This document shows positions 16,859 through 25,725 of a stretch of DNA of 64,000 bases, one piece after another. The first letter of the stretch is position 1; each line of letters begins with the position of its first letter. The DNA lies in the NCBI GenBank assembly GCA_964497585.1, contig CAZCDS010000027.1, positions 18,087 to 82,086 on the forward strand, written 5' to 3'. A program made the position numbers and the translations under genes. The DNA comes from CAZCDS01 sp964497585 (lineage in GTDB: Bacteria > Desulfobacterota > Desulfomonilia > Desulfomonilales > Desulfomonilaceae). The notes under the pieces are model-generated. The model searched no databases, was not told where the DNA came from, and was given only the letters and a program-made list of their open reading frames with translations.

Positions 16859-17896
16859 TTACCTGGGGCGTACCCGGAACTCAGCGATGACGGGGCAGTG
16901 ATCTGATACGTTGCTCATATAGCGTTTCCAGGAACGTCCAAACGTGCAATAGCGCGCGCATGGTCCACCAACGCGGACCGATCCCCCTGAGAGTACACTC
17001 AGGGCTGCCGGCGAGGCAAGTATATGATCCAGCGTGTTTCCCTTGCCCCGATGGAGGTGAGTGCAGGAGATCTTGGCAGTGAGGAGGCGGAAACCCGTTG
17101 CCGCACGGAATTCTGCCGTATCTTCACAATGAGGACTGTAGTCATTCAAGTCACCCATAATGAATATGTCCTCGTCTTTGCCAGCCAGGCGGCCCACGAT
17201 GTCGCGCATGAGGTTCCACTGAGCTTTCCGAAGGCTCGCACAAGGGCCGGCCTTCATGTGAACGACAATAGCGAAGAAATCGAAGCCCGCCCGTTTCATC
17301 CTGAATCTGCACACAAATGCAGGACGCTGCTTTCTCAAGCGCTTGACACATTTCTCCGGAAAACGCGACGGGTCGATCTTTGTGATCATATCCCTGATGG
17401 AGAATCGGCTCACCAGATCCACCACGGAAGAATCGTAGAGGAACCCTGTCTTCTGCGGGCCTCCGTCATCCGTGAAGATGAATCTCCAGGTCGGCCCCAT
17501 GTGCTCGGCCGCGAATCTGGCGAACCGCTTCGGCTTGAGGATCTCATTCACTGCAAGGACCGTCGGACGAAGTCTCTCAATCTCACTCGCCAGCGCCCGC
17601 CGGTTGGTTCTCCGGGTGTTTCGTCCTTTGCACTCCGTGAATCCACTCTCTTTGATACATCCGCAATCGTTGTTGCACGGAAACATGCGGATGTTGAACG
17701 TCCCGATTCTCAGTGTATTCGGTAGGCTTGTCTGAAGTTCTCCCCCCGGCTTCCCAAGAGAGTCTTGCGGACGAGAATCGTGCTGAGCGCGAGCAGTCAG
17801 GCTCGGCAAGAAAGCCATAACAGGCGCCGAGATCAAGAGTGCCAAGAAGAGACGGAGGACGAAAGACCTGGTTTCTTGCCTCGAACGTGGGGCCAA
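16859..17896 (-). CDS. Exported endonuclease/exonuclease/phosphatase-fold protein
   Basis: The 345-residue protein starts with a signal peptide (about 1-38). An EEP domain follows, with TFNIRMF, VLAVNEIL (metal-binding glutamate), VVHMKAG, MGDLNDYSP, NTLDHILAS and the closing SDHCPVIAEF. All the catalytic positions of a Mg-dependent phosphodiesterase seem to be present (N, E, H, D, N, D, H). The substrate could be DNA, RNA or phospholipid head groups. A pair CNNDCGC plus later cysteines suggests disulfides, which fits export. The start is a TTG, chosen because GGGAGG lies five bases upstream. Confidence 0.82.
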   Translation of the reverse strand: MAPRSRQETRSFVLRLFLALLISAPVMAFLPSLTARAQHDSRPQDSLGKPGGELQTSLPNTLRIGTFNIRMFPCNNDCGCIKESGFTECKGRNTRRTNRRALASEIERLRPTVLAVNEILKPKRFARFAAEHMGPTWRFIFTDDGGPQKTGFLYDSSVVDLVSRFSIRDMITKIDPSRFPEKCVKRLRKQRPAFVCRFRMKRAGFDFFAIVVHMKAGPCASLRKAQWNLMRDIVGRLAGKDEDIFIMGDLNDYSPHCEDTAEFRAATGFRLLTAKISCTHLHRGKGNTLDHILASPAALSVLSGGSVRVGGPCARYCTFGRSWKRYMSNVSDHCPVIAEFRVRPR

Positions 17897-18153
17897 GGAT
17901 ACCTCCCTTGCTATCCGGCCAGGGGTGTTCTCGTTTCACCGCCGGACTCTTGAAAAAAGACCGCGACTGTGGGCCCGGAAGAAACAATGGGTATTCTCGC
18001 GGACCCCTGTAATCATAGACGCTGCGGCTATCTTTTGCCACTGTTGGAAAATCCTGGTACACATACTCTGTTGATGCCTCGCTGAACCCAACCCCTTAGG
18101 TCGCGAGGCCGGACTCACCGGGAGCACTCCACGTCAGCTCAAAGGTTGTTGAG

Positions 18154-18603
18154 ATGATTGCTGCTGAAGAGACTGTCATTGAGGCCGTCAGGGCCATCTT
18201 GCCGATAGCGAGGCAGACCCTGCTCCAGGATGGTTCGCATCTTCCCACCGCCCTTCTTCACACGCTCGACGGCATCCTTCCGTACGTTCTTCCCTTTAAA
18301 GACGACGAACAGAAGAGGGCGCTCACGAAATACGTAAGGGAGCTAGCGCTGGAGAAACATGCGTACGCGGTGACGATGATAACCTGTGCACGAGTCATAG
18401 ACTCGCGGACAGGTGAAGAGCAGGAGTCTCTGGTGCTCGCCACTTCCATTCAAGGAGGCCCGCCCCACGTCCTCACCCAGGGCTTCACACGCGGCCCGGA
18501 CAGGCGGGTCGTCGCCTTCGCGGAGCCCGAGGAAGGCGATCACGCAGCGCTGCCTGGCCAAATGTTCATCATTCCCACCTGGGACGACGAAATAGGGCAT
18601 TGA
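18154..18603 (+). CDS. Hypothetical protein, 149 residues
   Basis: I do not recognise the family. The N-terminal half is helical (EAVRAILPIARQTLLQDG.. then LTKYVRELALEKHAYAVTMITCARV). The C-terminal half looks like beta strands (ESLVLATSIQGGPPHVLTQGF...RVVAFAEP) and ends in PTWDDEIGH. No signal peptide, membrane segment or metal motif is seen, so it should be cytoplasmic. Base composition and codon use resemble the neighbours. AAAGG lies upstream at a reasonable distance. It stands alone. Confidence 0.6.
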   Translation: MIAAEETVIEAVRAILPIARQTLLQDGSHLPTALLHTLDGILPYVLPFKDDEQKRALTKYVRELALEKHAYAVTMITCARVIDSRTGEEQESLVLATSIQGGPPHVLTQGFTRGPDRRVVAFAEPEEGDHAALPGQMFIIPTWDDEIGH

Positions 18604-19050
18604 CCTGCGCAACCGCTGAAATGCACGAGCGAATCATCCCGCTGTCAGTCGGATAGTGCGGCCCGGTCGTTTGTCCACGAAAAGAACGACTGAAACTCCT
18701 CATCTGATGCCCCCGAACCTGGATGGCAAACACTTCTTTATTACAGAGAGGCCGAGGGGATTTTCCGGAAACCACTTTAACAAGGCGATCTCGGGCACCA
18801 ATGCTCACGATCGGAATACTCGGTAGCCTGGTTCAAATCGCGTCAGCACGGATTTCATCAGGGATGACCGACGAAAACTTTAACCAGTACTTGGGCTTGC
18901 AAGCCGAACCGCGTCGGTATATAGAGTAACCACTCCGATATCGACCAGGAGTCGAAAACCGGCGTGAGCCGCTTGCCACGCTGTTAATTTTGGTTGTGTC
19001 CTTCGGTGGAACGCCCCCCCCGATGGACTTCAACGCCGCGAGGGTAGCTA
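18604..19050. other. Intergenic, nothing firm
   Basis: About 450 bases precede the LPS operon. I see no gene. A GGTTCAAATC at 18830-18839 looks like a tRNA T-loop, but no cloverleaf can be built around it. The operon promoter is probably in the second half. Confidence 0.35.
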
Positions 19051-19251
19051 ATGGCTGTCAACCGAAAGCTGCTGGAAATCCTTGTTTGTCCCAAGTGCAA
19101 GGGAGATCTCGTGCTGACCAAGAGCGAAGACCATCTCATCTGCGAAAGGTGTCGCGTGAAATACCCGGTCAGAGACGACATCCCGATCATGCTCATTGAA
19201 GAGGCGATACCTCTGGATGAGGAGAGTCCCGCCGATGAAGAGGGATCATGA
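19051..19251 (+). CDS. Trm112 family (UPF0434) zinc-ribbon-like protein
   Basis: The 66-residue protein reads LLEILVCPKCKGDLVL...LICERCRVKYPVRDDIPIMLIEEA, the standard bacterial Trm112-like fold. It has CPKC and CERC metal-binding pairs and the IPIML strand. Eukaryotic and archaeal Trm112 activates methyltransferases; the bacterial role is unsettled. In many proteobacteria this gene sits next to lpxK or lpxL, as here. It is the first gene of the LPS operon, 84 bases before lpxL. Confidence 0.88.
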   Translation: MAVNRKLLEILVCPKCKGDLVLTKSEDHLICERCRVKYPVRDDIPIMLIEEAIPLDEESPADEEGS

Positions 19252-19335
19252 ATGGCCCCACCGCACGGGTCATCGCCTTCTTTCAGGTCAAGATCTTACG
19301 TGATCTCCAAAGCAGCTCAATCAGGGGGAACTGAC

Positions 19336-20337
19336 ATGGACTCGACGATCTCCAAAGGGAAAAATGATTCAAAACTCGGCATCTGCCTCGAGTACGTCGT
19401 CTATCTCTTCTTCCGGCTCGTCGAAGAGGCCATCTGTCTCATCCCAGGACATCGACGGGCACTGACCTTCGGTCGTTTCTGCGGCCGGTTGATGTTCGGC
19501 CTGGCCCGGGAGCGCCGGGACGTAGCCGTCGGGAATCTCACTATTGCGTTTGGGGAGGAGCGGCCTCCGGAAGAGATCCGGCTCCTTGCCCGCAGGAACT
19601 TTGAACACTTGGGGATGCTCGCGGTCGAATTCTTCAGGCTGAGACGGTGGAGCCATGATGAGCTCGCGGAACGACTCCTGATAGAGGGAAGCGAAAGCTT
19701 CAATCAGGCCTGGGCTCCGGGAAAGAAGGGCGTGTTCCTGGTCACCGCCCACATCGGGAGCTTCGAAGTTCTTGCCGCTGTGAGTCGGTTCCTGGGCATC
19801 AGAGGGAATCTTGTGGTAACAGGAGTACCCAACAGATTCGTCAACAGGCGAATGATCTTTAACCGGGGAGGACACGAGAGCGGACTCACGACGCTTCCTC
19901 ACCGGGGTATTGTTCACCGGTGCATCCAGGCGTTACGGTCGGGAGAAATGGTGGTCGTGCTCGCGGATCAGCGGGGTGACGACACGAGGCCGATCTGGGT
20001 CGATTTCTTCGGGCGAAAGGTCCTGGCCAATGGTGTCTTCGCCCGATTTGCCGTGGAGGGGAATGCCCCTGTAATTCCCGTTATGGGACTTCGTCTCGAT
20101 GACGGGCGTTATGTTTGCGAGTTCGGAGAGGAGATACCCATCGAGGTAAGTGGGGACTTGGAGCGCGATATGGCTGCTGTCTCGCAGCGCTTTCACAATA
20201 TCTTTGAAAAGTGGTTGAGCGAGCACCCGGAGCAGGGATTCTGGATGCACAGAAAGTTCGGACGCAAGCGCAAGGCTCGAGCGGAAGCAGAGGCCCCGCT
20301 CGTGAGCGCACCCACGCGGGTCCAATATGAAGTCTGA
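19336..20337 (+). CDS. lpxL: Lipid A biosynthesis lauroyl-type acyltransferase
   Basis: The 333-residue protein belongs to the LpxL/HtrB/MsbB family of membrane-associated acyltransferases that add secondary acyl chains to lipid A. The catalytic-type H-x4-E motif is HIGSFE. Other marks are GN.TIAFGE near the N-terminus, the RGNLVVTGVPNRFVNR section, and ADQRGDD.RPIWVDFFGR. The C-terminus ends with the family-like HPEQGFWMHRKF. The ATG at 19336 has AGGGGGA six bases upstream; the open frame extends further up without family similarity. It overlaps waaF by 11 bases. Confidence 0.9.
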   Translation: MDSTISKGKNDSKLGICLEYVVYLFFRLVEEAICLIPGHRRALTFGRFCGRLMFGLARERRDVAVGNLTIAFGEERPPEEIRLLARRNFEHLGMLAVEFFRLRRWSHDELAERLLIEGSESFNQAWAPGKKGVFLVTAHIGSFEVLAAVSRFLGIRGNLVVTGVPNRFVNRRMIFNRGGHESGLTTLPHRGIVHRCIQALRSGEMVVVLADQRGDDTRPIWVDFFGRKVLANGVFARFAVEGNAPVIPVMGLRLDDGRYVCEFGEEIPIEVSGDLERDMAAVSQRFHNIFEKWLSEHPEQGFWMHRKFGRKRKARAEAEAPLVSAPTRVQYEV

Positions 20338-21433
20338 CCGATTCGGGCTTGAGATCCCCACGCGAATCGTTTTGAGGGGCACAAACTGGGTCGGCGATAC
20401 CATCATCAGTCTGCCGGCTGCGAGGGAAATGCGCCGGATCTTTCCGGCCTCCACTCTCACCTTCTGGGGGCCGGAGGGCCTCACGGGTCTTGTCAAGGCT
20501 GCCGGCATAGCTGACGACTTCATCTCCTTTGACGGCAGTCATGGCGGCCCAACGAGGAGAGCGTTCGGCATGAGCAGGCGGCTGGCGGCCGAACGTTTCG
20601 ACCTTGCGGTTCTCTTTCAGAATGCTTTTGAAAGTGCGTTTACTGCTTGGCTGGCCCGCGTTCCCCTGAGAGCAGGGTATGCTACGGACATGCGAGGGCC
20701 TTTGCTGAACGTGAAGGTTCCTCTGCAACCGGAAATCAAGACCGTTCATCAGGTCTACTATTACCTGGCATTGACCGATCATCTGGAAGAGCGCTTCTAC
20801 GAACGGCCAAGCATGCGTACCGGGGTTCCCGACTGCTCGATCCTGCTGACCGGTGACACGCTCAAGAGAGCCCGAGACCTTATGGTTGCCGAAGGAATTC
20901 GCACGGACCGGCCCATATTTGTGCTCTGTCCCGGATCGGTGAACTCTGAGGCCAAGAGGTGGCCGACTGATTATTTTGCCCAACTCGCCGAGCTCCTGGT
21001 TGAAAGAACGGACGGGGAGATAGTGTTCCTCGGCGCTCCAGGTGAGGCCGACCTGATCGAGGAAGTCCTTGGACTGATGCGGAACCTGCGAGCCGCCAAC
21101 CTAGCAGGGAAGGCCGACATGGTCTCGTCAATGGCAATGATGCACCTGTCTCGGGCTGTGATCTCCAACGACACAGGCAGCGCTCATCTGGCGGCCGCGG
21201 CATCCGCGAGGGTGTTAACGATCTTCGGTCCGACTTCGGCCGGCGCGACCGCTCCCTTCAGCCCTCGCGCCCATGTGATTGAGGGTTCTGCTCCCTGTGC
21301 TCCGTGCCGTTACTACCGCTGCCCGGAGCCGGATCACCCGTGCATGAGGAGCATCGAGCCCGAATCGGTGCTCAGAGAAGTCCAGGCGATTCTGGCCGGT
21401 GAAAAAGGGTCCAGCCTCCCGGTCGATCCATAA
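20327..21433 (+). CDS. waaF: Lipopolysaccharide heptosyltransferase II (GT9)
   Basis: The 368-residue GT9 enzyme transfers heptose to the inner core of LPS from ADP-heptose. Visible marks are the N-terminal RIVLRGTNWVGDTIISLPA, FDLAVLFQNAFESA, CPGSVNSEAKRWP, FLGAPGEADL, NDTGSAHLAAA with VLTIFGPTS, and a C-terminal CAPCRYYRCPEPDHPCM cysteine block typical of WaaF. The gene overlaps lpxL by 11 bases and precedes the GT2-kinase gene by 43 bases, so an LPS core operon is clear. Confidence 0.92.
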   Translation: MKSDRFGLEIPTRIVLRGTNWVGDTIISLPAAREMRRIFPASTLTFWGPEGLTGLVKAAGIADDFISFDGSHGGPTRRAFGMSRRLAAERFDLAVLFQNAFESAFTAWLARVPLRAGYATDMRGPLLNVKVPLQPEIKTVHQVYYYLALTDHLEERFYERPSMRTGVPDCSILLTGDTLKRARDLMVAEGIRTDRPIFVLCPGSVNSEAKRWPTDYFAQLAELLVERTDGEIVFLGAPGEADLIEEVLGLMRNLRAANLAGKADMVSSMAMMHLSRAVISNDTGSAHLAAAASARVLTIFGPTSAGATAPFSPRAHVIEGSAPCAPCRYYRCPEPDHPCMRSIEPESVLREVQAILAGEKGSSLPVDP

Positions 21434-21476
21434 CGGATTCATTTCGCGGCAGGCATCTGCTACCCTGTCAAAGATC

Positions 21477-23309
21477 ATGTCTACTCAGGCCGCGCCTTTC
21501 ATCAGCGTCATCATTCCAACTTTCAACAGACTCGAACTTTTGAAAGAGACCGTGGATTCCGTCCGTGGCCAGTCTTATCGGGACTTCGAAATCATCGTGG
21601 TCAATGATGGGTGCACAGACGGTACCGAGGATTGGTTGGACGCGCAAAAGGACCTCCGACACCTTGACCAAAGGAACAGCGGGATCGCTGCCTCACGAAA
21701 CAATGGCGCGGCCGTTGCCAAAGGAACATGGCTGGCATTCCTCGATCACGATGACCTTTGGGCGCGGGAGAAGCTGCAGATCCAAGCGGATTTTGTGAAA
21801 GAAAACCCGGATGTAGGCCTCGTGGCGGCCAAGCACGTACGCATCGGAAAAAAGTACGAAAAGACCCAAAGAAACCAATGGATAAAAGGCGACCTGCTCG
21901 TCAAAGCCTTTTCCGAGAGCTTCATTCACACCTCTTCGGTGCTGATACGGAACGATGTCTTTGAGGAGGTTCACGGATTTCCTACAGTTTACCGCTTTGC
22001 CGACGAATTTGACGTCTGGTTGAAGATAGCCGCCGCTCATCCCATCGCATACGTTGACGATACCCTGGTGTTCATCCGTTTCTACGAGTCGAACACGAGC
22101 CATGACCGGATCGGCGTCCGTTCAGACACGTACGACATACTCCTCAGGAACTACGATCCCGCACGTATCCCCAGACGCGTCTTTCTCAGGACCATGTCCG
22201 ACCATGACATCTCCTTTGGCCGGGCGTACCTCGGAGTTGGAGACCGAGATGAAGCGTTGCGATGGTTCCGGCGCTCGGTTGAGCGGACGCCGTGGCGCAT
22301 GAGAAGCTGGCGTTACTATCTCCGGTACCTGTTGGCCGGGGCGCTGACGCGTTGTCTTGACAGGAACCGCGACAAGCCGATCGATAATCGCTGTCGCTTC
22401 AAAGAAGCAGCAACCGACGAACTGAAGAGCTACTCTTCAGCCGAGATCGATCCCCAGGCGGCTCGGATCCTGGAAAGGGACGCCCGGGACCTGCCGGAAT
22501 TCTTCCGTTTGGCCCTCGAGGAACACCGAAAGATCCTCGCTGGCGAAGGGCGAGGAATCCGGAAAGACGCCCGTGAAAGCGCAATCACTATCGTTGAAAT
22601 TCCCGGATTTCCCGCGGTCTGTGTCAAAGAGTTCCGATGGCGGGGGACGCTTCATGCTCTCAAGGGCCTCTTTCGGACCACCCAGGGGCTGAGAAGCTTC
22701 GGAAACGGGCGGCGGCTCAGTGAGGAGGGAATCGGGACCGCATATCCGCTTGCCCTGATCAGGCGCCAAACCTGGGGTCTGGTGAGCAATGAATGGGTGA
22801 TGATGGAGGTGATCCCCGGAGCCCTGGAACTTGACCGGTACATCCTCAAGATGATTGAGGCCCCGTGGACAATGGAACAAAGAAGGGCCTTCGTTAGGGA
22901 GTTCGGCCGCTTCCTGGGATTGCTTCACGCGAGGTGCATCTTCCATGCGGACCTGAAGACCTGCAACATTCTCGTCTCGGTTCAGGGGTCGAGCACCCGG
23001 GGCCCATCTCGGTTCCGTTCGGGGCGATCCGTCTCCTTTGATCTGCTCGACTACGATGCGGTGAGTTTCGAGACTGAACTCCCTTTGCGAAAACGGATCA
23101 GGAATCTCGTTCAGATCTTCCTCTCGACACCCGCGGCGATCGGACCTGGCGACAGGATGCGCTTCCTGCGGGCATACGCCGCGGCCGCGGGTCTCCGCCG
23201 AAGAGAGGCCCGTGAGTTGGCCGTGAGTGTCCTCGAGGAAGCCCAGGGGAAGAAGATACTCTACGTCGGCTTCGATGGAGATGTCACCGAAAAGTGGGAG
23301 CCGGCATGA
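21477..23309 (+). CDS. GT2 glycosyltransferase fused to a WaaP-type LPS kinase domain
   Basis: This 610-residue protein has two enzymatic parts. Residues 8-200 form a GT-A family 2 glycosyltransferase (SVIIPTFNRLELLKETVDS, VVNDGCTDGT, and FLDHDDLW at 89-96 as the DxD region). Residues about 365-600 form an atypical protein-kinase fold of the Kdo/WaaP kind: VCVKEF with K384, MMEVIPG, FHADLK with D492 and N497 in the catalytic loop, and LLDYDAV with D525/D527 in the DFG position. The linker (210-330) is helical and TPR-like. It probably adds a core sugar and phosphorylates a core residue. The ATG at 21477 is chosen since the earlier GTG overlaps waaF. The 3' end overlaps the opposite gene by 26 bases. 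Confidence 0.85.
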   Translation: MSTQAAPFISVIIPTFNRLELLKETVDSVRGQSYRDFEIIVVNDGCTDGTEDWLDAQKDLRHLDQRNSGIAASRNNGAAVAKGTWLAFLDHDDLWAREKLQIQADFVKENPDVGLVAAKHVRIGKKYEKTQRNQWIKGDLLVKAFSESFIHTSSVLIRNDVFEEVHGFPTVYRFADEFDVWLKIAAAHPIAYVDDTLVFIRFYESNTSHDRIGVRSDTYDILLRNYDPARIPRRVFLRTMSDHDISFGRAYLGVGDRDEALRWFRRSVERTPWRMRSWRYYLRYLLAGALTRCLDRNRDKPIDNRCRFKEAATDELKSYSSAEIDPQAARILERDARDLPEFFRLALEEHRKILAGEGRGIRKDARESAITIVEIPGFPAVCVKEFRWRGTLHALKGLFRTTQGLRSFGNGRRLSEEGIGTAYPLALIRRQTWGLVSNEWVMMEVIPGALELDRYILKMIEAPWTMEQRRAFVREFGRFLGLLHARCIFHADLKTCNILVSVQGSSTRGPSRFRSGRSVSFDLLDYDAVSFETELPLRKRIRNLVQIFLSTPAAIGPGDRMRFLRAYAAAAGLRRREARELAVSVLEEAQGKKILYVGFDGDVTEKWEPA

Positions 23310-24531
23310 ACTCCATTCTGCGAACGGAGAATCTCGTTACCATGCCGGTTTCCCGGAAGCATCGGCATACGAGTCGGGTGAGTCGTTCGAAGAGTTCCGG
23401 CCGGTCCCGCGCCGCAGCGAGCAGCGCCTCGTCGATGCGGTAGGTTGCGTCCTGTGCAAAGTCGTACGCGGGATCGACCATTCTCGGATCTGAGATGAGG
23501 CTCATCACCGTCTCATCGGTGGAGCGAGCAAGACTAACGGCCACAGCCGCGGATTCGTGCATAACGCTGCGTATGGTTCCCGCGCGGGCTTCACCGTCTC
23601 CTGTCAATGCCAGGAGCAGGGGGTGGGTGGAATATCTCTTGAACGCATCGTTAAGCATAAAGTGAACCGAGGCCTCGAAGAGGGTGTGACGATTTCGGAG
23701 AAGATTCTTGTTTTTCTCAACGGCCTTTCTGATACCGCCTGCAACGAGAACGCGTCGCAAGATTCTAAGGACGGATACGGGGACGGCTTTCGCGTGGTAC
23801 GGTTGGGTCAGATCCTGGAGATAGTGCATGGCCCAGGCCGTGAAACGCCATCCCCAATAGTCTATTTCATGGGCGAAGGCAAGCTGACCCAACGCGAAGA
23901 ATAGCCGGATTCGCTCTTCCATGAAGCTTTTTTTGAGCTGCGGGTGAAGCCGAAGCAGGACCGGGTTCTCGTAATAGAAGGCCATGTGGAAGGGCGCCTG
24001 CGAGCTTATCCCCGTATCGGTCCCGAAGGGTAGGGGGCCGTATCCGTAATCCTCTCTCAGAAAGAGAGCCTGATCCATTCCCCAGTCCGGCTCGTCCGCG
24101 TACGTACAGAGGATCTCCGTCGGGGAGATGACGCTGCTGATATCCGTGGGCACGTATGCACCGGCCGGCGGTCCCAAGCGAGAAGGATCATGGCCGGTGG
24201 CGGACGAGACATCTTCCCGACCGATCACCGTGACGTATTCGATCCTGTGCAGGGGGTTGAGCCGCAAAGCTTCAAAGAATGCCTGATGGGTCGTGATCTC
24301 AGGGGGAGGGGGGCTCTGGGGAGCTGAGTTCCCTGCCTTGGCTGCAAGCAGGTTCCAATACCATGTGATGATCACCTGAACGGTCCGGGCTACAACCGAC
24401 AGGAAGTCCTCAAGCGTGATCACCGGCGCGTTAGTCTCCAAGAGGGGCGACCGCAATGTTCGCAAGGCAGGCCGTGTCAACAGCGCGTGAGTGTTCCAGG
24501 AGAGAATCCGGTTCAAGTTGTCGCTCGTCAT
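23284..24531 (-). CDS. Predicted zinc-dependent phospholipase C/P1-nuclease-fold protein
   Basis: The 415-residue protein opens with ILSWNTHALLTRPAL, matching the N-terminal tryptophan and histidine of zinc-dependent phospholipase C and S1/P1 nucleases. The middle carries LAFAHEIDYWGWRFTAWAMHYLQDLTQPYHA, which supplies an H...D and an H-x3-D...H group of the same trinuclear zinc site. I see no signal peptide, unlike most members. The substrate could be phospholipid or single-stranded nucleic acid. It is the last gene of the four-gene minus-strand operon with GT2, ParB-like and radical SAM genes. Its 3' end overlaps the GT2-kinase gene by 26 bases. The fold call is by motif only. Confidence 0.6.
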   Translation of the reverse strand: MTSDNLNRILSWNTHALLTRPALRTLRSPLLETNAPVITLEDFLSVVARTVQVIITWYWNLLAAKAGNSAPQSPPPPEITTHQAFFEALRLNPLHRIEYVTVIGREDVSSATGHDPSRLGPPAGAYVPTDISSVISPTEILCTYADEPDWGMDQALFLREDYGYGPLPFGTDTGISSQAPFHMAFYYENPVLLRLHPQLKKSFMEERIRLFFALGQLAFAHEIDYWGWRFTAWAMHYLQDLTQPYHAKAVPVSVLRILRRVLVAGGIRKAVEKNKNLLRNRHTLFEASVHFMLNDAFKRYSTHPLLLALTGDGEARAGTIRSVMHESAAVAVSLARSTDETVMSLISDPRMVDPAYDFAQDATYRIDEALLAAARDRPELFERLTRLVCRCFRETGMVTRFSVRRMEFMPAPTFR

Positions 24532-24582
24532 GAGGCCGACCTCACGCGGATGCCGCAGGCACTCTTCGCCGGGGCCAGTGTC

Positions 24583-25674
24583 TCAGCGCATCGCTTTGTC
24601 AAGATACTCGCCCAATGCCTGGTCTGATTCCATGCGGATTTCCAGCGATCGTTCCCAGACGTATGGAGACTCCATGCAGAGGTAGATCCGCGCGTCGCGC
24701 GCACATCCTCTTATCATGTCGGCTATGGCTCTATAGACTGCCACGCGGCGCTCGGCCTGAAGTCTGCTCTTGCCGTCGCGACCGCGAAGAAAGCCATCGT
24801 GGAAATAGGGCACCGGGCCAAACCGGGAGCTGACGGTCTCTTTGAGTTCCGGAACGAAACGGAGTACCCCGAGAGAAATCCACGCGATCGACGCAGGGTC
24901 CACGGCCGAAAAGATTTCGCGCACCGTCTCCGAATACTCCTTTTCCCAGCCGGGCATGGCAATGATGGGATCGAAATGGAAGCCGATACGATAGCCCGCG
25001 GCCTGAGCCCGCGCCGCAGCTCCGATTCTCCCGCTGACGCTGGTCGCCCGGTACTCTTCCGTGCGGCCAATTCTCCTCGAATTCACCGAAAAACTCAACA
25101 CCACCCGCCCCTTCGGATCGAGGTCAAGGAGCGGATCCACGAAATCGGTCTTGGTCTTCAACTCAAGTGACGCGTTGGGACGGTCGGCGACGAAGGTGAC
25201 CAGATCGGAAGCTAAGCCGGTCAAATGATCCAGTGCAAGGGAATCGGTAAACTCACCGGTGCAGAACCGGTGGAATTTCGATCGATCGGAGTCGAGCAGG
25301 CCGCGCAGCTCGTTCATGAGGTAATCCCTGTTCACGAAAACCTCAAGCACCGGTCTGTTGAAATAGACCTGGAGAGCGCAATAGCGGCAATCCATCGGAC
25401 ATCCCTGGCCGATGTGGATAATCTGCAGGCCGCAGCAGACGTATTCCGGCGTTCCGGGACACGGCTTGACAAAAGCTCCCTTGTGCTTTGTGAGCCTGAG
25501 GATCTTCTTGCCCCGTTTGAACGGATCGGGTTGTAGGAGCAGGCGGCTGCTCGCTGCATCCATCTCCGGGCCAGTAACAACCCGCGCATTCCCGATGCGG
25601 CCGAGAACCTGACGGGTAAGCGGCTCTTCGAGGGCCTCTTCATCCACCCAAACTTCGTCGAAGCGGAATGTCAT
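24583..25674 (-). CDS. Spore-photolyase-like (SPL family) radical SAM protein
   Basis: The 363-residue protein begins FRFDEVWVDEEALEEPLTRQVL, the usual SPL-family N-terminus. It has the radical SAM cluster C92-x3-C96-x2-C99 in GCPMDCRYCALQ, and later FCTGEFTDSLALDH, LELKTKT and VVLSFSVN. Spore photoproduct lyase repairs UV thymine dimers in endospores, but non-spore-formers carry SPL-like proteins of unknown role. The family link is firm and the reaction is not. The chosen ATG agrees with family length; an ATG at 25722, just after the ParB-like stop codon, would add 16 residues. It lies 51 bases before the phospholipase-like gene. Confidence 0.82.
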   Translation of the reverse strand: MTFRFDEVWVDEEALEEPLTRQVLGRIGNARVVTGPEMDAASSRLLLQPDPFKRGKKILRLTKHKGAFVKPCPGTPEYVCCGLQIIHIGQGCPMDCRYCALQVYFNRPVLEVFVNRDYLMNELRGLLDSDRSKFHRFCTGEFTDSLALDHLTGLASDLVTFVADRPNASLELKTKTDFVDPLLDLDPKGRVVLSFSVNSRRIGRTEEYRATSVSGRIGAAARAQAAGYRIGFHFDPIIAMPGWEKEYSETVREIFSAVDPASIAWISLGVLRFVPELKETVSSRFGPVPYFHDGFLRGRDGKSRLQAERRVAVYRAIADMIRGCARDARIYLCMESPYVWERSLEIRMESDQALGEYLDKAMR

Positions 25675-25725
25675 GTGCGCTATTCTTCTCGAAACGGGGT
25701 CTTGCGAACAGATCGGGTACATATA

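Noticed and set aside
18781..18860. Possible tRNA because of GGTTCAAATC
   Set aside because: No acceptor, D or anticodon stem can be drawn around the T-loop-like sequence.
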